This document shows, piece after piece, positions 8,850 through 15,222 of a DNA stretch of 16,763 nt. A program made the translations under genes and the position numbers. The first letter of the stretch is position 1; each line of letters starts with the position of its first letter. The notes under the pieces were generated by a model that did not search any database, was not told the origin of the DNA, and saw nothing but the letters and a program-made list of their open reading frames with translations. This DNA is from Deltaproteobacteria bacterium (GTDB lineage Bacteria; Desulfobacterota; Desulfobaccia; Desulfobaccales; 0-14-0-80-60-11): contig JAKAGH010000030.1 of the NCBI GenBank assembly GCA_021817645.1, forward strand, positions 1 to 16,763, in the 5' to 3' direction.

Positions 8850-10072
8850 TGGCCCACCTCACTGGATTGCGCAGGACTGGGGAGAACCTGCGGGAATAGG
8901 CGTATCAAGACGTACCAAAGGGCAACTCCGAAAGCAATCGCGCCCAAGAGCACTTGCCACTCAAACCAGGCAGGGAAATAGGCGAAGGTAAGCCTGTTGC
9001 CGATGGGGTCGCGGTACGCCTGCTCCAAGCCGCGGAGTTCCGGAGTAACCAGACCGGGAATCACCAGATTCAACCGCACCGCAAAGAAGGTAATCGCCAC
9101 CAGGGCCGCAGCCACTCCCGTGACCACCGGGCTGCGGTTTTTAGCCAGCAGCACAATCGGCACGATGACGCCCAGCAGCAGGTGCACCACCCAGAACACA
9201 TACCAGTAAGGTCCAAACAGAACATACCTGGTGAGCTCGTAAAACGAGCCGATCTGATACCATGACGGGGTCATAAACTCCGCCAATTCCAGGATTAAAT
9301 CGATGAGGATCAACACCAGGACAGTACGACCCAATAAAGTAACGAGGTCTTTCCAGGCGGCATCACGTGACGGCCATTGCCAGGCAACCACCGCGGTCAC
9401 CAAGGCCGTGCCGGACGTCAAGGCCCCCACCAAAAAAAAGATAGGGAATAAGGAAGAGTGCCAAAACTCGCGGGCTGCGAGGGTCGCAAACAGGGCGCCG
9501 ACGCCTCCGGCAAACCCTATAGACAACGGGATGCCAATCATTGCCAGCACGCGCAGCCTGGCCCGATCTTTGGTCACCGCCTCGGGATCCCTGCCGGGCC
9601 GATCGCTATTGTAACTCGACCACAGCATAACGACCACCAAGATCAGGTAGGCGGTATAAAGCCAAACCATCCAAGCCATCATCGAATGAAACTGGGGGCG
9701 GATGATGACCAGGAATGCCCTTTCCAAATGGCCAAGGTCAAAGCCGATCAGCAACAAACCCATGGGAAGAGTAACCGCGGCCAGGAGAAGTGACAAGCGG
9801 AAAATCGGTTCGAGCACCCGGATTCTAAAAACATAGATGGTGGCGGCAAGCAGGAAGGCGCCGGCCGACAAGCCGCTGAAGTAGATATACGCGGCCACCC
9901 AAAGACCCCAGGGGATATAGCTGGAAAAGTCCGTTGCCTGGTCGCCGTGGAGCAAACGCTCAAGAAAACCAAGCCCCCCTATGATTGCCGCCAGAATCCA
10001 TAGGGCCCATAACAGGCGCGCCCGGTTGGCAGGACTGGCAATGCCAATTGCAGAGACGGAAGAGACAGCCAT
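8846..10072 (-). CDS. NrfD/PsrC-type membrane quinone-interacting subunit C
   Basis: This integral membrane protein anchors the periplasmic A and B subunits and passes electrons between the quinone pool and the iron-sulfur subunit. About ten hydrophobic segments can be seen across 408 residues, starting with LLWALWILAAIIGGLGF and including the conserved WGLWVAAYIYFSGLSAGAF type of segment found in NrfD/PsrC/TtrC proteins. No heme-ligand cytochrome motif is present, as expected for this family. The start chosen is the ATG at 10072, because AGGAGG lies five bases before it. An upstream ATG at 10123 would add 17 residues, overlap subunit B and lacks such a site. The gene follows B by 16 bases and overlaps A by 4. 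Ten helices rather than eight places it nearer the HybB/TtrC-like members; this is a count by eye. Confidence 0.88.
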   Translation of the reverse strand: MAVSSVSAIGIASPANRARLLWALWILAAIIGGLGFLERLLHGDQATDFSSYIPWGLWVAAYIYFSGLSAGAFLLAATIYVFRIRVLEPIFRLSLLLAAVTLPMGLLLIGFDLGHLERAFLVIIRPQFHSMMAWMVWLYTAYLILVVVMLWSSYNSDRPGRDPEAVTKDRARLRVLAMIGIPLSIGFAGGVGALFATLAAREFWHSSLFPIFFLVGALTSGTALVTAVVAWQWPSRDAAWKDLVTLLGRTVLVLILIDLILELAEFMTPSWYQIGSFYELTRYVLFGPYWYVFWVVHLLLGVIVPIVLLAKNRSPVVTGVAAALVAITFFAVRLNLVIPGLVTPELRGLEQAYRDPIGNRLTFAYFPAWFEWQVLLGAIAFGVALWYVLIRLFPQVLPSPAQSSEVGQ

Positions 10073-10077
10073 TTTGA

Positions 10078-10083
10078 CCTCCT
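10078..10083 (-). promoter_or_regulatory. Ribosome binding site deciding the start of subunit C
   Basis: On the minus strand AGGAGG is followed by TCAAA and then ATG. This near-perfect site with five-base spacing selects the start at 10072 over the longer frame that begins at 10123 inside subunit B. Confidence 0.8.
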
Positions 10084-10088
10084 TGGCG

Positions 10089-10979
10089 TTAAAGCAGATA
10101 ACGAGTCTTAGGTTCGGTACCAAGCTCTGGTTTCAAGCTCACGGCGTTGTTTCGTACGGCCTGCTGGGATACGAGGGTGGCCGGATCATTGAGATCGCCG
10201 AATAAAGTCGCTCTCCCAAGGCAGGTCGTGACGCACATGGGCAATTGCCGATGCTCCAGCCGGTGTACGCAGAAGGTGCACTTGCGGGCGTTGCCCACCG
10301 GACTTTTGGGGATGACGCCTTCGCTGCGGCTCCAGGTGGTGCCATACTCAAAAGACGGCTCTTGCGCATATTTTCGGCATGTCTCCAGCGCCAGGCCGCC
10401 GTCGTTTCCGTGGGCGGCGTTATGGTCCCAGTTTTGCCCGAAATCGAACGTCCGGGCCTGGTAGGGGCAGGCGGTGATGCAGTACCGGCAGCCGATACAG
10501 ACGTTATAATCAATCACCACCACCCCGTCGGGACGCTTCCAGGTGGCTTTCACCGGGCAGACCGGAACGCAAGGCGGATTATCGCATTGCATGCAGGGGC
10601 GGGGCAGAAACCTGCGGCTGACATTGGGATAGCTGCCAATTTCCTGGTCGATCACCGGGCGGTAGACCACCCCGGGAGGGAGCTTGTTTTCCATGATGCA
10701 GCCCACAGTACAGGAATGACACGCGACGCACTTGCGCGTGTCGATTATCATCCCCCAGCGCCGCTTCTCAAGGGGTTTGTTCATCGCCCTAACCAGCTCA
10801 CGCTGCATGCGGATAAGCACGTCTTCGCCCGGCTCGGCTTTGACACGATCGAGCACGGGCAGGCTGGCGGTTCGGTCAGCATTAGGGTTGGCAAGCGCGT
10901 CTCCAATGGTTAAAAGATCGGCCGCTCCCAGAGTGCCGCCTATGAGACCGCTAACCTTCAGAAAAGAACGTCTGTCCAT
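10089..10979 (-). CDS. Tat-exported four-cluster ferredoxin-like subunit B (TtrB-like)
   Basis: This is the electron-transfer subunit of the molybdoenzyme. Four cysteine groups are complete: C84/C87/C90/C94, C129/C132/C137/C141, C161/C164/C167/C171 and C234/C237/C249/C253, giving room for four [4Fe-4S] clusters as in DmsB, PsrB and TtrB. The N-terminus has RRSFLK and a hydrophobic stretch to about residue 26, a Tat signal. The mature B subunit should therefore be periplasmic like A. An insertion of about 60 residues (173-233) with an extra cysteine (C201) lies before the last group. The start is supported by AAGGAG eight to nine bases before the ATG. It is the first of three genes in the order B-C-A, the same order as Salmonella ttrBCA. 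The gap to the receiver gene upstream is 113 bases. Confidence 0.9.
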   Translation of the reverse strand: MDRRSFLKVSGLIGGTLGAADLLTIGDALANPNADRTASLPVLDRVKAEPGEDVLIRMQRELVRAMNKPLEKRRWGMIIDTRKCVACHSCTVGCIMENKLPPGVVYRPVIDQEIGSYPNVSRRFLPRPCMQCDNPPCVPVCPVKATWKRPDGVVVIDYNVCIGCRYCITACPYQARTFDFGQNWDHNAAHGNDGGLALETCRKYAQEPSFEYGTTWSRSEGVIPKSPVGNARKCTFCVHRLEHRQLPMCVTTCLGRATLFGDLNDPATLVSQQAVRNNAVSLKPELGTEPKTRYLL

Positions 10980-11092
10980 GCTACATCTCCTTCATTCATA
11001 TTCCCCGCACTAAAAGACCAAGCCTTTCATTCGGGTTTTTCGGTTTGCTCCACCATGAATTCTCCCTGCTGAAGTTTACTTTTAACGGTTCT

Positions 11093-11473
11093 TCAAGTGC
11101 TGCCTACAGGCTCAATTTCGGCAATGGCCTTAAGCCAGTAAAAAAGTTCCTCGGAATTTAAGGGCTTGGCCAGGCTGGCGCAGATATGCGATCCCATGGC
11201 CTCTTCCAGCCCCGGGTGGTGAGTGCGGGTGGAAAGACAAAAAATATGCAGGTTTGGGTATTGTTTTTTAAGGCTCCGAAAGAAGGTGTTGTCGACAGGC
11301 AAGCTATCCAGGTCAATGATCAACACGGCGACCGGCTCCCTCTGCAAGTGGTCGGCCAAAACTTTCAGGGTATGGATCGAGGCGGCGGGAATGTTGGCCT
11401 GGTCCAACAAGGCGCAGACTTCGAGGCAATTCTGCTTATCGGCATCAACTACCGCCACCTTGGGCCTGCCCAT
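11093..11473 (-). CDS. Stand-alone response-regulator receiver domain protein
   Basis: The 126-residue product is a single CheY-like receiver domain with no output domain. Visible features are acidic residues D10 and D12 in VAVVDADK, the likely phospho-acceptor D54 in VLIIDLD, a Ser/Thr after beta-4 (CLSTRT, S81/T82) and the conserved lysine K103 in AKPL. The start at 11473 is chosen because GAGGA lies seven bases before it; the ATG at 11494 has no ribosome binding site. It is the first gene after the sigma-54 promoter and precedes subunit B by 113 bases. No histidine kinase is encoded in this window, so its phosphate donor and target are unknown. It could be a phosphate sink, a protein-protein switch acting on the regulators next door, or part of a phosphorelay. 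Confidence 0.8.
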   Translation of the reverse strand: MGRPKVAVVDADKQNCLEVCALLDQANIPAASIHTLKVLADHLQREPVAVLIIDLDSLPVDNTFFRSLKKQYPNLHIFCLSTRTHHPGLEEAMGSHICASLAKPLNSEELFYWLKAIAEIEPVGST

Positions 11474-11480
11474 GCCTGCT

Positions 11481-11485
11481 TCCTC
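11481..11485 (-). promoter_or_regulatory. Ribosome binding site deciding the receiver start
   Basis: GAGGA on the minus strand sits seven bases before the ATG at 11473. The alternative ATG at 11494 is preceded by AT-rich sequence without a purine-rich site. Confidence 0.6.
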
Positions 11486-11521
11486 AATTCCCATAATTTA
11501 GGGTTCTCTACCTGGGCGGGA

Positions 11522-11537
11522 AGCATATTTCAGGCCA
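11522..11537 (-). promoter_or_regulatory. Sigma-54 (RpoN) promoter of the reductase operon
   Basis: Minus strand TGGCCTGAAATATGCT matches the -24/-12 consensus TGGCACG-N4-TTGCW. The invariant GG (11536-11535) and GC (11524-11523) are exactly ten bases apart, and T, C, G and the final T also agree. Predicted transcription starts near 11511, about 39 bases before the receiver ATG. Two sigma-54 activators are encoded immediately upstream, which makes the match more credible. Confidence 0.72.
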
Positions 11538-11549
11538 GATTTCCTGGCC
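11533..11549. repeat. Inverted repeat overlapping the -24 element
   Basis: GGCCAG / CTGGCC arms of six bases separated by ATTTC. The left arm covers the GG of the sigma-54 -24 element, so a protein bound here would block RNA polymerase. It could be an operator, or chance. Confidence 0.45.
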
Positions 11550-11569
11550 GGTAAAATTTCTTTAAGGTG

Positions 11570-11597
11570 AATATATCTAGTTGATATCAGGAGACAA
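11570..11597 (-). promoter_or_regulatory. Possible sigma-70-type promoter
   Basis: Minus strand TTGTCT, 16 bases, TATATT resembles TTGACA-N17-TATAAT (4/6 and 5/6). It lies about 50 bases upstream of the sigma-54 promoter and could give basal expression. AT-rich sequence makes chance matches common. Confidence 0.3.
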
Positions 11598-11652
11598 TAC
11601 GTATAGGAGAATTTTTATGAAATGGGTGAGGACGTTGGCCGGCACGGCCAAC

Positions 11653-11727
11653 CGGACACGAGACCTCAGACACTGAAATGGATTAGCAATTATTTCAACT
11701 AGTTGTCTGTGTCCGATATTCGGACGC
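11653..11727. promoter_or_regulatory. Candidate upstream activator sites (GTGTCCG half-sites)
   Basis: An inverted repeat GTCCGA-TAT-TCGGAC lies at 11711-11725, extended to GTGTCCG (11709-11715) and, on the other strand, GCGTCCG (11727-11721). A third copy, GTGTCCG, occurs on the minus strand at 11659-11653. They lie about 145-215 bases upstream of the predicted sigma-54 start, the usual distance for enhancer sites bound by Fis-type helix-turn-helix domains. There is no T-run after the repeat, so a terminator is unlikely. Confidence 0.5.
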
Positions 11728-11774
11728 GATCATGGCCCTTAAGACATTAATCAAGTGGAAAATGAGGCGATGAA

Positions 11775-13967
11775 TTAATGAGTGGTGAGTTTGGAACCGG
11801 AAATCTTATGCCTTTTCAGCATGAGGTAAAGGGTACTGCGGCTAACGCCCAAACGCTGGGCTGCTAATTTTTTATTCCAACCACACTCCTCCAGAATTTC
11901 CAAGAGGGCTTTTCCCTCCCTCTGGGAGAGGGTAGGCGAGCCCCCCGGCAAACTAGATTGAATAGCGGCAGGTAAATCCCAGGCTTCCACCTGTCCTGCC
12001 TTGGCCAGAACAACCGCGTGTTCGACAGTATTTTCCAGTTCCCGGACATTGCCCGGCCAGGAGTAATTCAAGAGTAATCGCAATGCTTCAGAACTAAGCT
12101 CTTGGATGTCTTTCCCCTTGGCCGCGGCAAAAAGCTTCAGGAAATGTTCGACCAGCAAGGGAATGTCATTTTTTCGCTCTCGCAACGGCGGCAGTGTTAT
12201 CGGGATGACGTTGAGGCGGTAGAAGAGATCCTCTCGAAAGTTGCCGTTTTTTACCTCTTGGACCAAATCCTTATGGCTAGCCGCCAAAATGCGCACATCC
12301 ACCGTGAGCGTCTGCTCACCTCCTACCCTCTCAAATCTCCGGGTCTGCAATACCCGTAACAATTTGACCTGTGCCGCTAAGGGAATGTCTCCTACTTCAT
12401 CCAGAAAAACCTTACCCCCATTGCCCTGTTCAAAACGGCCTGCCTTCTGGCGCAAGGCCCCGGTAAAGGCCCCTTTTTCGTGGCCGAAAAGTTCGCTCTC
12501 CAATAACGTGGCAGGATACGCCGAGCAATTGATTACTACAAATGGTCCATCTTTCCTGGGACTATGCTGGTGTATAGCCCGGGCCACCAGTTCCTTGCCG
12601 GTGCCGCTTTCCCCCTGGATCAGAACCGTGGCGTCCGCAGTAGCCACGTCCTCGATTAACTTATAGACCAGCTGCATCTTTGGGTCTTTGCCGATCAAAT
12701 CGCCGAAGCCGGTGGCCGCATCAAGCCGCTTTTTGAGCCCGATGACTTCATCTTCGTGAAGCACGGCACGGCCCAGGGCTCCGGCTGTTTGGCTCAATAT
12801 GAGGCGGACCCGCTCGGTCTCTTCCTGATTGCAGGTGCATCCTCCGGGGCAGGCTATGATTGCAGCGCCGCAAACTTTATCACTGCTTAAGGGGATAATA
12901 GCCTGGCGTTCCACCGGGTTAAAATCCTCGGGGACAAAAGGCGCCTTGAAAAGTTTGCGGCGAGAGAACGTAACATTTTTCAGCCCTTTGAAGTTGTCCT
13001 TTACAGTTTTGATGATTTGCGGGTCATGGAATATCCTGGCTTTCTGGCCTGACAGGACATAGAGCGTATCCTGGGCAGGGCTAAGAACAGCCAATATCAC
13101 ATGCTGGCAGAGCATGGTGTCTTTCAGTCTTTTTAGCAAAATAGCACCCATTTCATCCAGGCTGCGCAGGGCGCTAACCTCCTGGACGATTTTGCAGGCA
13201 GTGACGGTCTGGCCGTGGGCACGTTCCAGTTCCATGGCCTGCTCTTCCAGACGGCGGGTGTATTCCTGCTGGCGGCTGACCATGTGATTAAAGGATGCCG
13301 CCAGGGTGGCGATCTCATCCTGCCCCTGCACCTCAACCTGCACGTTCGCTTCGCCCCGGTCAATCTCTTGCGTCGCCTGGACAAGGCAAGCCAGAGGTCG
13401 GGTTATTCGCCGCACAAATAAGAGGCTGCCCACCAAAGAGACGATGAGGATTCCCAGGGTGAAAAGCCCGATCTCCAGCAATAAGCCGGTGACTTGCCGC
13501 CGGTAGTTTTCCTCGGAAAAGCCCAGGCGCAAGACTCCGGCTTTGCCTCCAAAGATGAACCAGGCCGTATCCAGAAAATGCTGTCCCTGGACGGAAACGA
13601 TTTCCCGAAAATTGGCCCGGTCCGTGGAGACGGGGGCATTGGCCTGCACCAGGTCGGCGGGCATGCCCCCCTCGAAGGTATGGGCCAGAACCTGGCCGTC
13701 CCGAATAACAAAAAGATAACCCACCACGGGGTTGCTGGCAGTCTGTTGCTCCAACATCCTCTGCAGGCCCACCAGATCGTTGGTGAGAATTTTATCAGCT
13801 GCGTCCAGGGCCACGGCATGGGCCATATTCCCCGCCTGGCCCATCATGGCCTGATGCAGCGCCGCGCTGTATTGCCGGGTGACCAGGACGGCAATGATGA
13901 GCCCGCTAAAAATCACCAGGGCCGAAACCAGGCCCAGAAGCTTACTCTTCAGACTCTTAGGGCGCAT
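11775..13967 (-). CDS. Membrane-anchored sigma-54 activator (periplasmic sensor-HAMP-GAF-AAA+-Fis)
   Basis: The 730-residue product joins sensor and transcription activator in one chain. It has a transmembrane segment (about 10-30), a periplasmic domain of about 130 residues, a second segment (about 166-189), a HAMP linker, a GAF-like domain (about 270-420), an AAA+ sigma-54 interaction domain and a Fis-type helix-turn-helix at the C-terminus (GWNKKLAAQRLGVSRSTLY). Walker A is GESGTGKE at 452-459, GAFTGA is at 499-504 and the Walker B region reads VFLDEVGD. The GAF domain ends with C373-x3-C377-x-C379. The start at 13967 follows AGGGGAGA by eight bases; the frame open to 14021 would only overlap the gene before it. 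It overlaps the PhnD-like gene by 11 bases. It lacks both a receiver and a kinase domain. It probably activates the operon at the sigma-54 promoter; this is inference. Confidence 0.88.
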   Translation of the reverse strand: MRPKSLKSKLLGLVSALVIFSGLIIAVLVTRQYSAALHQAMMGQAGNMAHAVALDAADKILTNDLVGLQRMLEQQTASNPVVGYLFVIRDGQVLAHTFEGGMPADLVQANAPVSTDRANFREIVSVQGQHFLDTAWFIFGGKAGVLRLGFSEENYRRQVTGLLLEIGLFTLGILIVSLVGSLLFVRRITRPLACLVQATQEIDRGEANVQVEVQGQDEIATLAASFNHMVSRQQEYTRRLEEQAMELERAHGQTVTACKIVQEVSALRSLDEMGAILLKRLKDTMLCQHVILAVLSPAQDTLYVLSGQKARIFHDPQIIKTVKDNFKGLKNVTFSRRKLFKAPFVPEDFNPVERQAIIPLSSDKVCGAAIIACPGGCTCNQEETERVRLILSQTAGALGRAVLHEDEVIGLKKRLDAATGFGDLIGKDPKMQLVYKLIEDVATADATVLIQGESGTGKELVARAIHQHSPRKDGPFVVINCSAYPATLLESELFGHEKGAFTGALRQKAGRFEQGNGGKVFLDEVGDIPLAAQVKLLRVLQTRRFERVGGEQTLTVDVRILAASHKDLVQEVKNGNFREDLFYRLNVIPITLPPLRERKNDIPLLVEHFLKLFAAAKGKDIQELSSEALRLLLNYSWPGNVRELENTVEHAVVLAKAGQVEAWDLPAAIQSSLPGGSPTLSQREGKALLEILEECGWNKKLAAQRLGVSRSTLYLMLKRHKISGSKLTTH

Positions 13968-14979
13968 GCGGCTTCTCTCCCCTGCGGTCCAGGCGCTGGG
14001 CCATCTCCCGCAGGGAGTCATACCACTCTTCCCGGGGTTGAATAAAGCGGTCGATCATCAATTCCGCCAGGATCTTCTTGCCTTCCGGATCCTGATGCAT
14101 GGAGAAAAGCAACCGCTGGATTTGGGTCTTGGTTTCACCGGACAGTTGTTTGGAGGCCACCAGGGGCGGGATGCCGAAGGGTTGAGATTTTTTGATGATC
14201 CGGGTCTTAGAGGTAAAGTCCGGGGTCTTCGCCTGGTAGTATTCCCAGATCAACCCATCCACGGCCGCGCCGTCCACCAGCCCCCGGGCCACGGCCATGA
14301 TGGAGTTGTCATGGCTGTAAGTATAAATGATCCGGCTAAAAAAGGTGTCCGGCTGTTGTTTGATTGCCGCCAGCCAGTAAGTGGGCACCAGTCTGCCGGT
14401 GTTGGAATCCGGGTCGGTGAAGGCAAAGGTATGGCCTTTCAAGTCTTCCAGGCTCTTGAAGGGACTGTCTTTATTGACGATGAGGTAGGCGTGGTAGAAA
14501 TGGCTGCCGTGGATTTCAGGGACGGCCAGCAAGGAAAAGCCGTACTTTTCTTTGCCGCAGACATAGGGTCCCGAGCAAATGAAGGCCAGGTCGATCTGGC
14601 TCTTCCCTAAAAGCTCATCGATCTCGGCATAAGTCTTGCGCTGCACCAATTCCAGTCTTCTGCCCGACTTGTGGCCGAGATACTCCAGAAGCTGCCGGTA
14701 AAGGTTGAAGGTCTCCCGGGGTGAAACCATGGCGGCCACTGCGACCCGCAACGGCGGGTCAGGGGCAGATTTATCTCCGGGGCGTTCCACCGGCACGGTC
14801 TTGGAGAAGTCCACCACCACCTTCTCGTCGTCGCGGCTGCAACCGCCGGCCAGCAGAAGAAGCCCTATCCCCAGAGTAAGAATCAGGAAGATAAGCCCAA
14901 TTGCCAGACGGTTGCCGCGCCTCGGATTCCTTGCAGCTTGGATCGGTTCGGCCATGGCCTTTCTCTTCATTTTATCCAT
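13957..14979 (-). CDS. PhnD-like periplasmic oxyanion-binding protein, probably a sensor
   Basis: This is a phosphate/phosphite/phosphonate-type solute-binding protein. It has a basic N-terminus, a hydrophobic segment (about 25-46) ending in LLLLAGGC47, which is a possible though imperfect lipobox, and then the binding-protein fold from about residue 76. The segment DLAFICSGPYVCG (130-142) is the family ligand-loop region and contains C135 and C141. FAFTDPDSNTGRLVP is a second typical motif. No ABC permease or ATPase genes are nearby, arguing against transport. Relatives serve as sensors: AioX binds arsenite, and tetrathionate sensor TtrS has such a domain. It overlaps the transmembrane sigma-54 activator by 11 bases, suggesting paired synthesis and a direct partnership. 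The ATG at 14979 has only a weak upstream site; ATGs at 14970 or 14955 are possible. The ligand cannot be read from the sequence. Confidence 0.82.
   Translation of the reverse strand: MDKMKRKAMAEPIQAARNPRRGNRLAIGLIFLILTLGIGLLLLAGGCSRDDEKVVVDFSKTVPVERPGDKSAPDPPLRVAVAAMVSPRETFNLYRQLLEYLGHKSGRRLELVQRKTYAEIDELLGKSQIDLAFICSGPYVCGKEKYGFSLLAVPEIHGSHFYHAYLIVNKDSPFKSLEDLKGHTFAFTDPDSNTGRLVPTYWLAAIKQQPDTFFSRIIYTYSHDNSIMAVARGLVDGAAVDGLIWEYYQAKTPDFTSKTRIIKKSQPFGIPPLVASKQLSGETKTQIQRLLFSMHQDPEGKKILAELMIDRFIQPREEWYDSLREMAQRLDRRGEKPHAP
13976..13983 (-). promoter_or_regulatory. Ribosome binding site deciding the activator start
   Basis: AGGGGAGA lies eight bases before the ATG at 13967, inside the end of the PhnD-like gene. 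It favours this start over the longer frame from 14021, whose extra 18 residues do not look like a signal or membrane segment. Confidence 0.65.
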
Positions 14980-15068
14980 AGACCATTCGACCTGACCTGC
15001 GGTTACCCGGCTGCGCCTTCTTTCAGGCTGCTGAACTCATGGCCCCAGGCCTGGTTGACTGCCTAGAC

Positions 15069-15088
15069 TATACTATTGATTTAGTATA
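15069..15088. repeat. Inverted repeat in the 243-base gap upstream of the PhnD-like gene
   Basis: TATACTA / TAGTATA arms of seven bases with a six-base centre (TTGATT). It lies about 90-110 bases upstream of the PhnD-like ATG, within the gap 14980-15222, and may be an operator. No promoter with correct spacing could be fixed around it, and nothing else convincing was found in this gap apart from the hairpin at 15198. Confidence 0.4.
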
Positions 15089-15197
15089 CATCCAACGCAA
15101 GATGGTTCCTAGAAAAAATTTTAGGGAGGATCAAGAGAAAACGCGGCCACCAGCTAAGAATGGTGCTCGAAAGCGCAGCTAGGTTAGTGAATCAAAG

Positions 15198-15213
15198 GAT
15201 GGAATCCTCCATC
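15198..15213 (-). terminator. Possible hairpin after the PAS-type activator gene
   Basis: GATGGA / TCCATC arms of six bases with a four-base loop, starting 10 bases after the stop codon at 15223 on the minus strand. It is followed by CTTTGATT, only a weak T-run. It may be a poor terminator separating the two regulatory units. Confidence 0.3.
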
Positions 15214-15222
15214 TGGAGTCTA

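Larger units (their letters stand above)
11474..11774. other. 301-base non-coding regulatory gap upstream of the operon
   Basis: The gap is AT-richer than its neighbours. It holds a sigma-54 promoter (11522-11537), an inverted repeat over its -24 part (11533-11549), a weaker sigma-70-like promoter (11570-11597), a small inverted repeat ATATC/GATAT (11573-11587), a ten-base palindrome CAACTAGTTG (11696-11705) and GTGTCCG-like half-sites (11653-11659, 11709-11727). No convincing gene was found; a 19-codon plus-strand frame at 11617-11676 is discussed under findings. Confidence 0.7.

Noticed and set aside
10073..10123. N-terminal extension of subunit C
   Set aside because: It would overlap subunit B, whereas the ATG at 10072 has AGGAGG at ideal spacing.
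11007..11021. Sigma-54-like site just upstream of subunit B (minus strand TTGGTCTTTTAGTGC)
   Set aside because: GG and GC are nine bases apart rather than ten, and the rest of the consensus is poor.
11711..11725. GTCCGA/TCGGAC repeat as a terminator of the activator gene
   Set aside because: There is no T-run on either side, and a further half-site nearby fits protein binding better.
13968..14021. N-terminal extension of the transmembrane activator
   Set aside because: The 18 added residues are the end of the PhnD-like gene in another frame; AGGGGAGA supports the ATG at 13967.
13957..14979. PhnD-like protein as part of a phosphonate transporter
   Set aside because: No ABC permease or ATPase gene is in the window, and the gene overlaps a regulator gene instead.
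15097..15109. Sigma-54-like site upstream of the PhnD-like gene (minus strand GGAACCATCTTGC)
   Set aside because: The TTGC half is good but the GG is nine rather than ten bases away.
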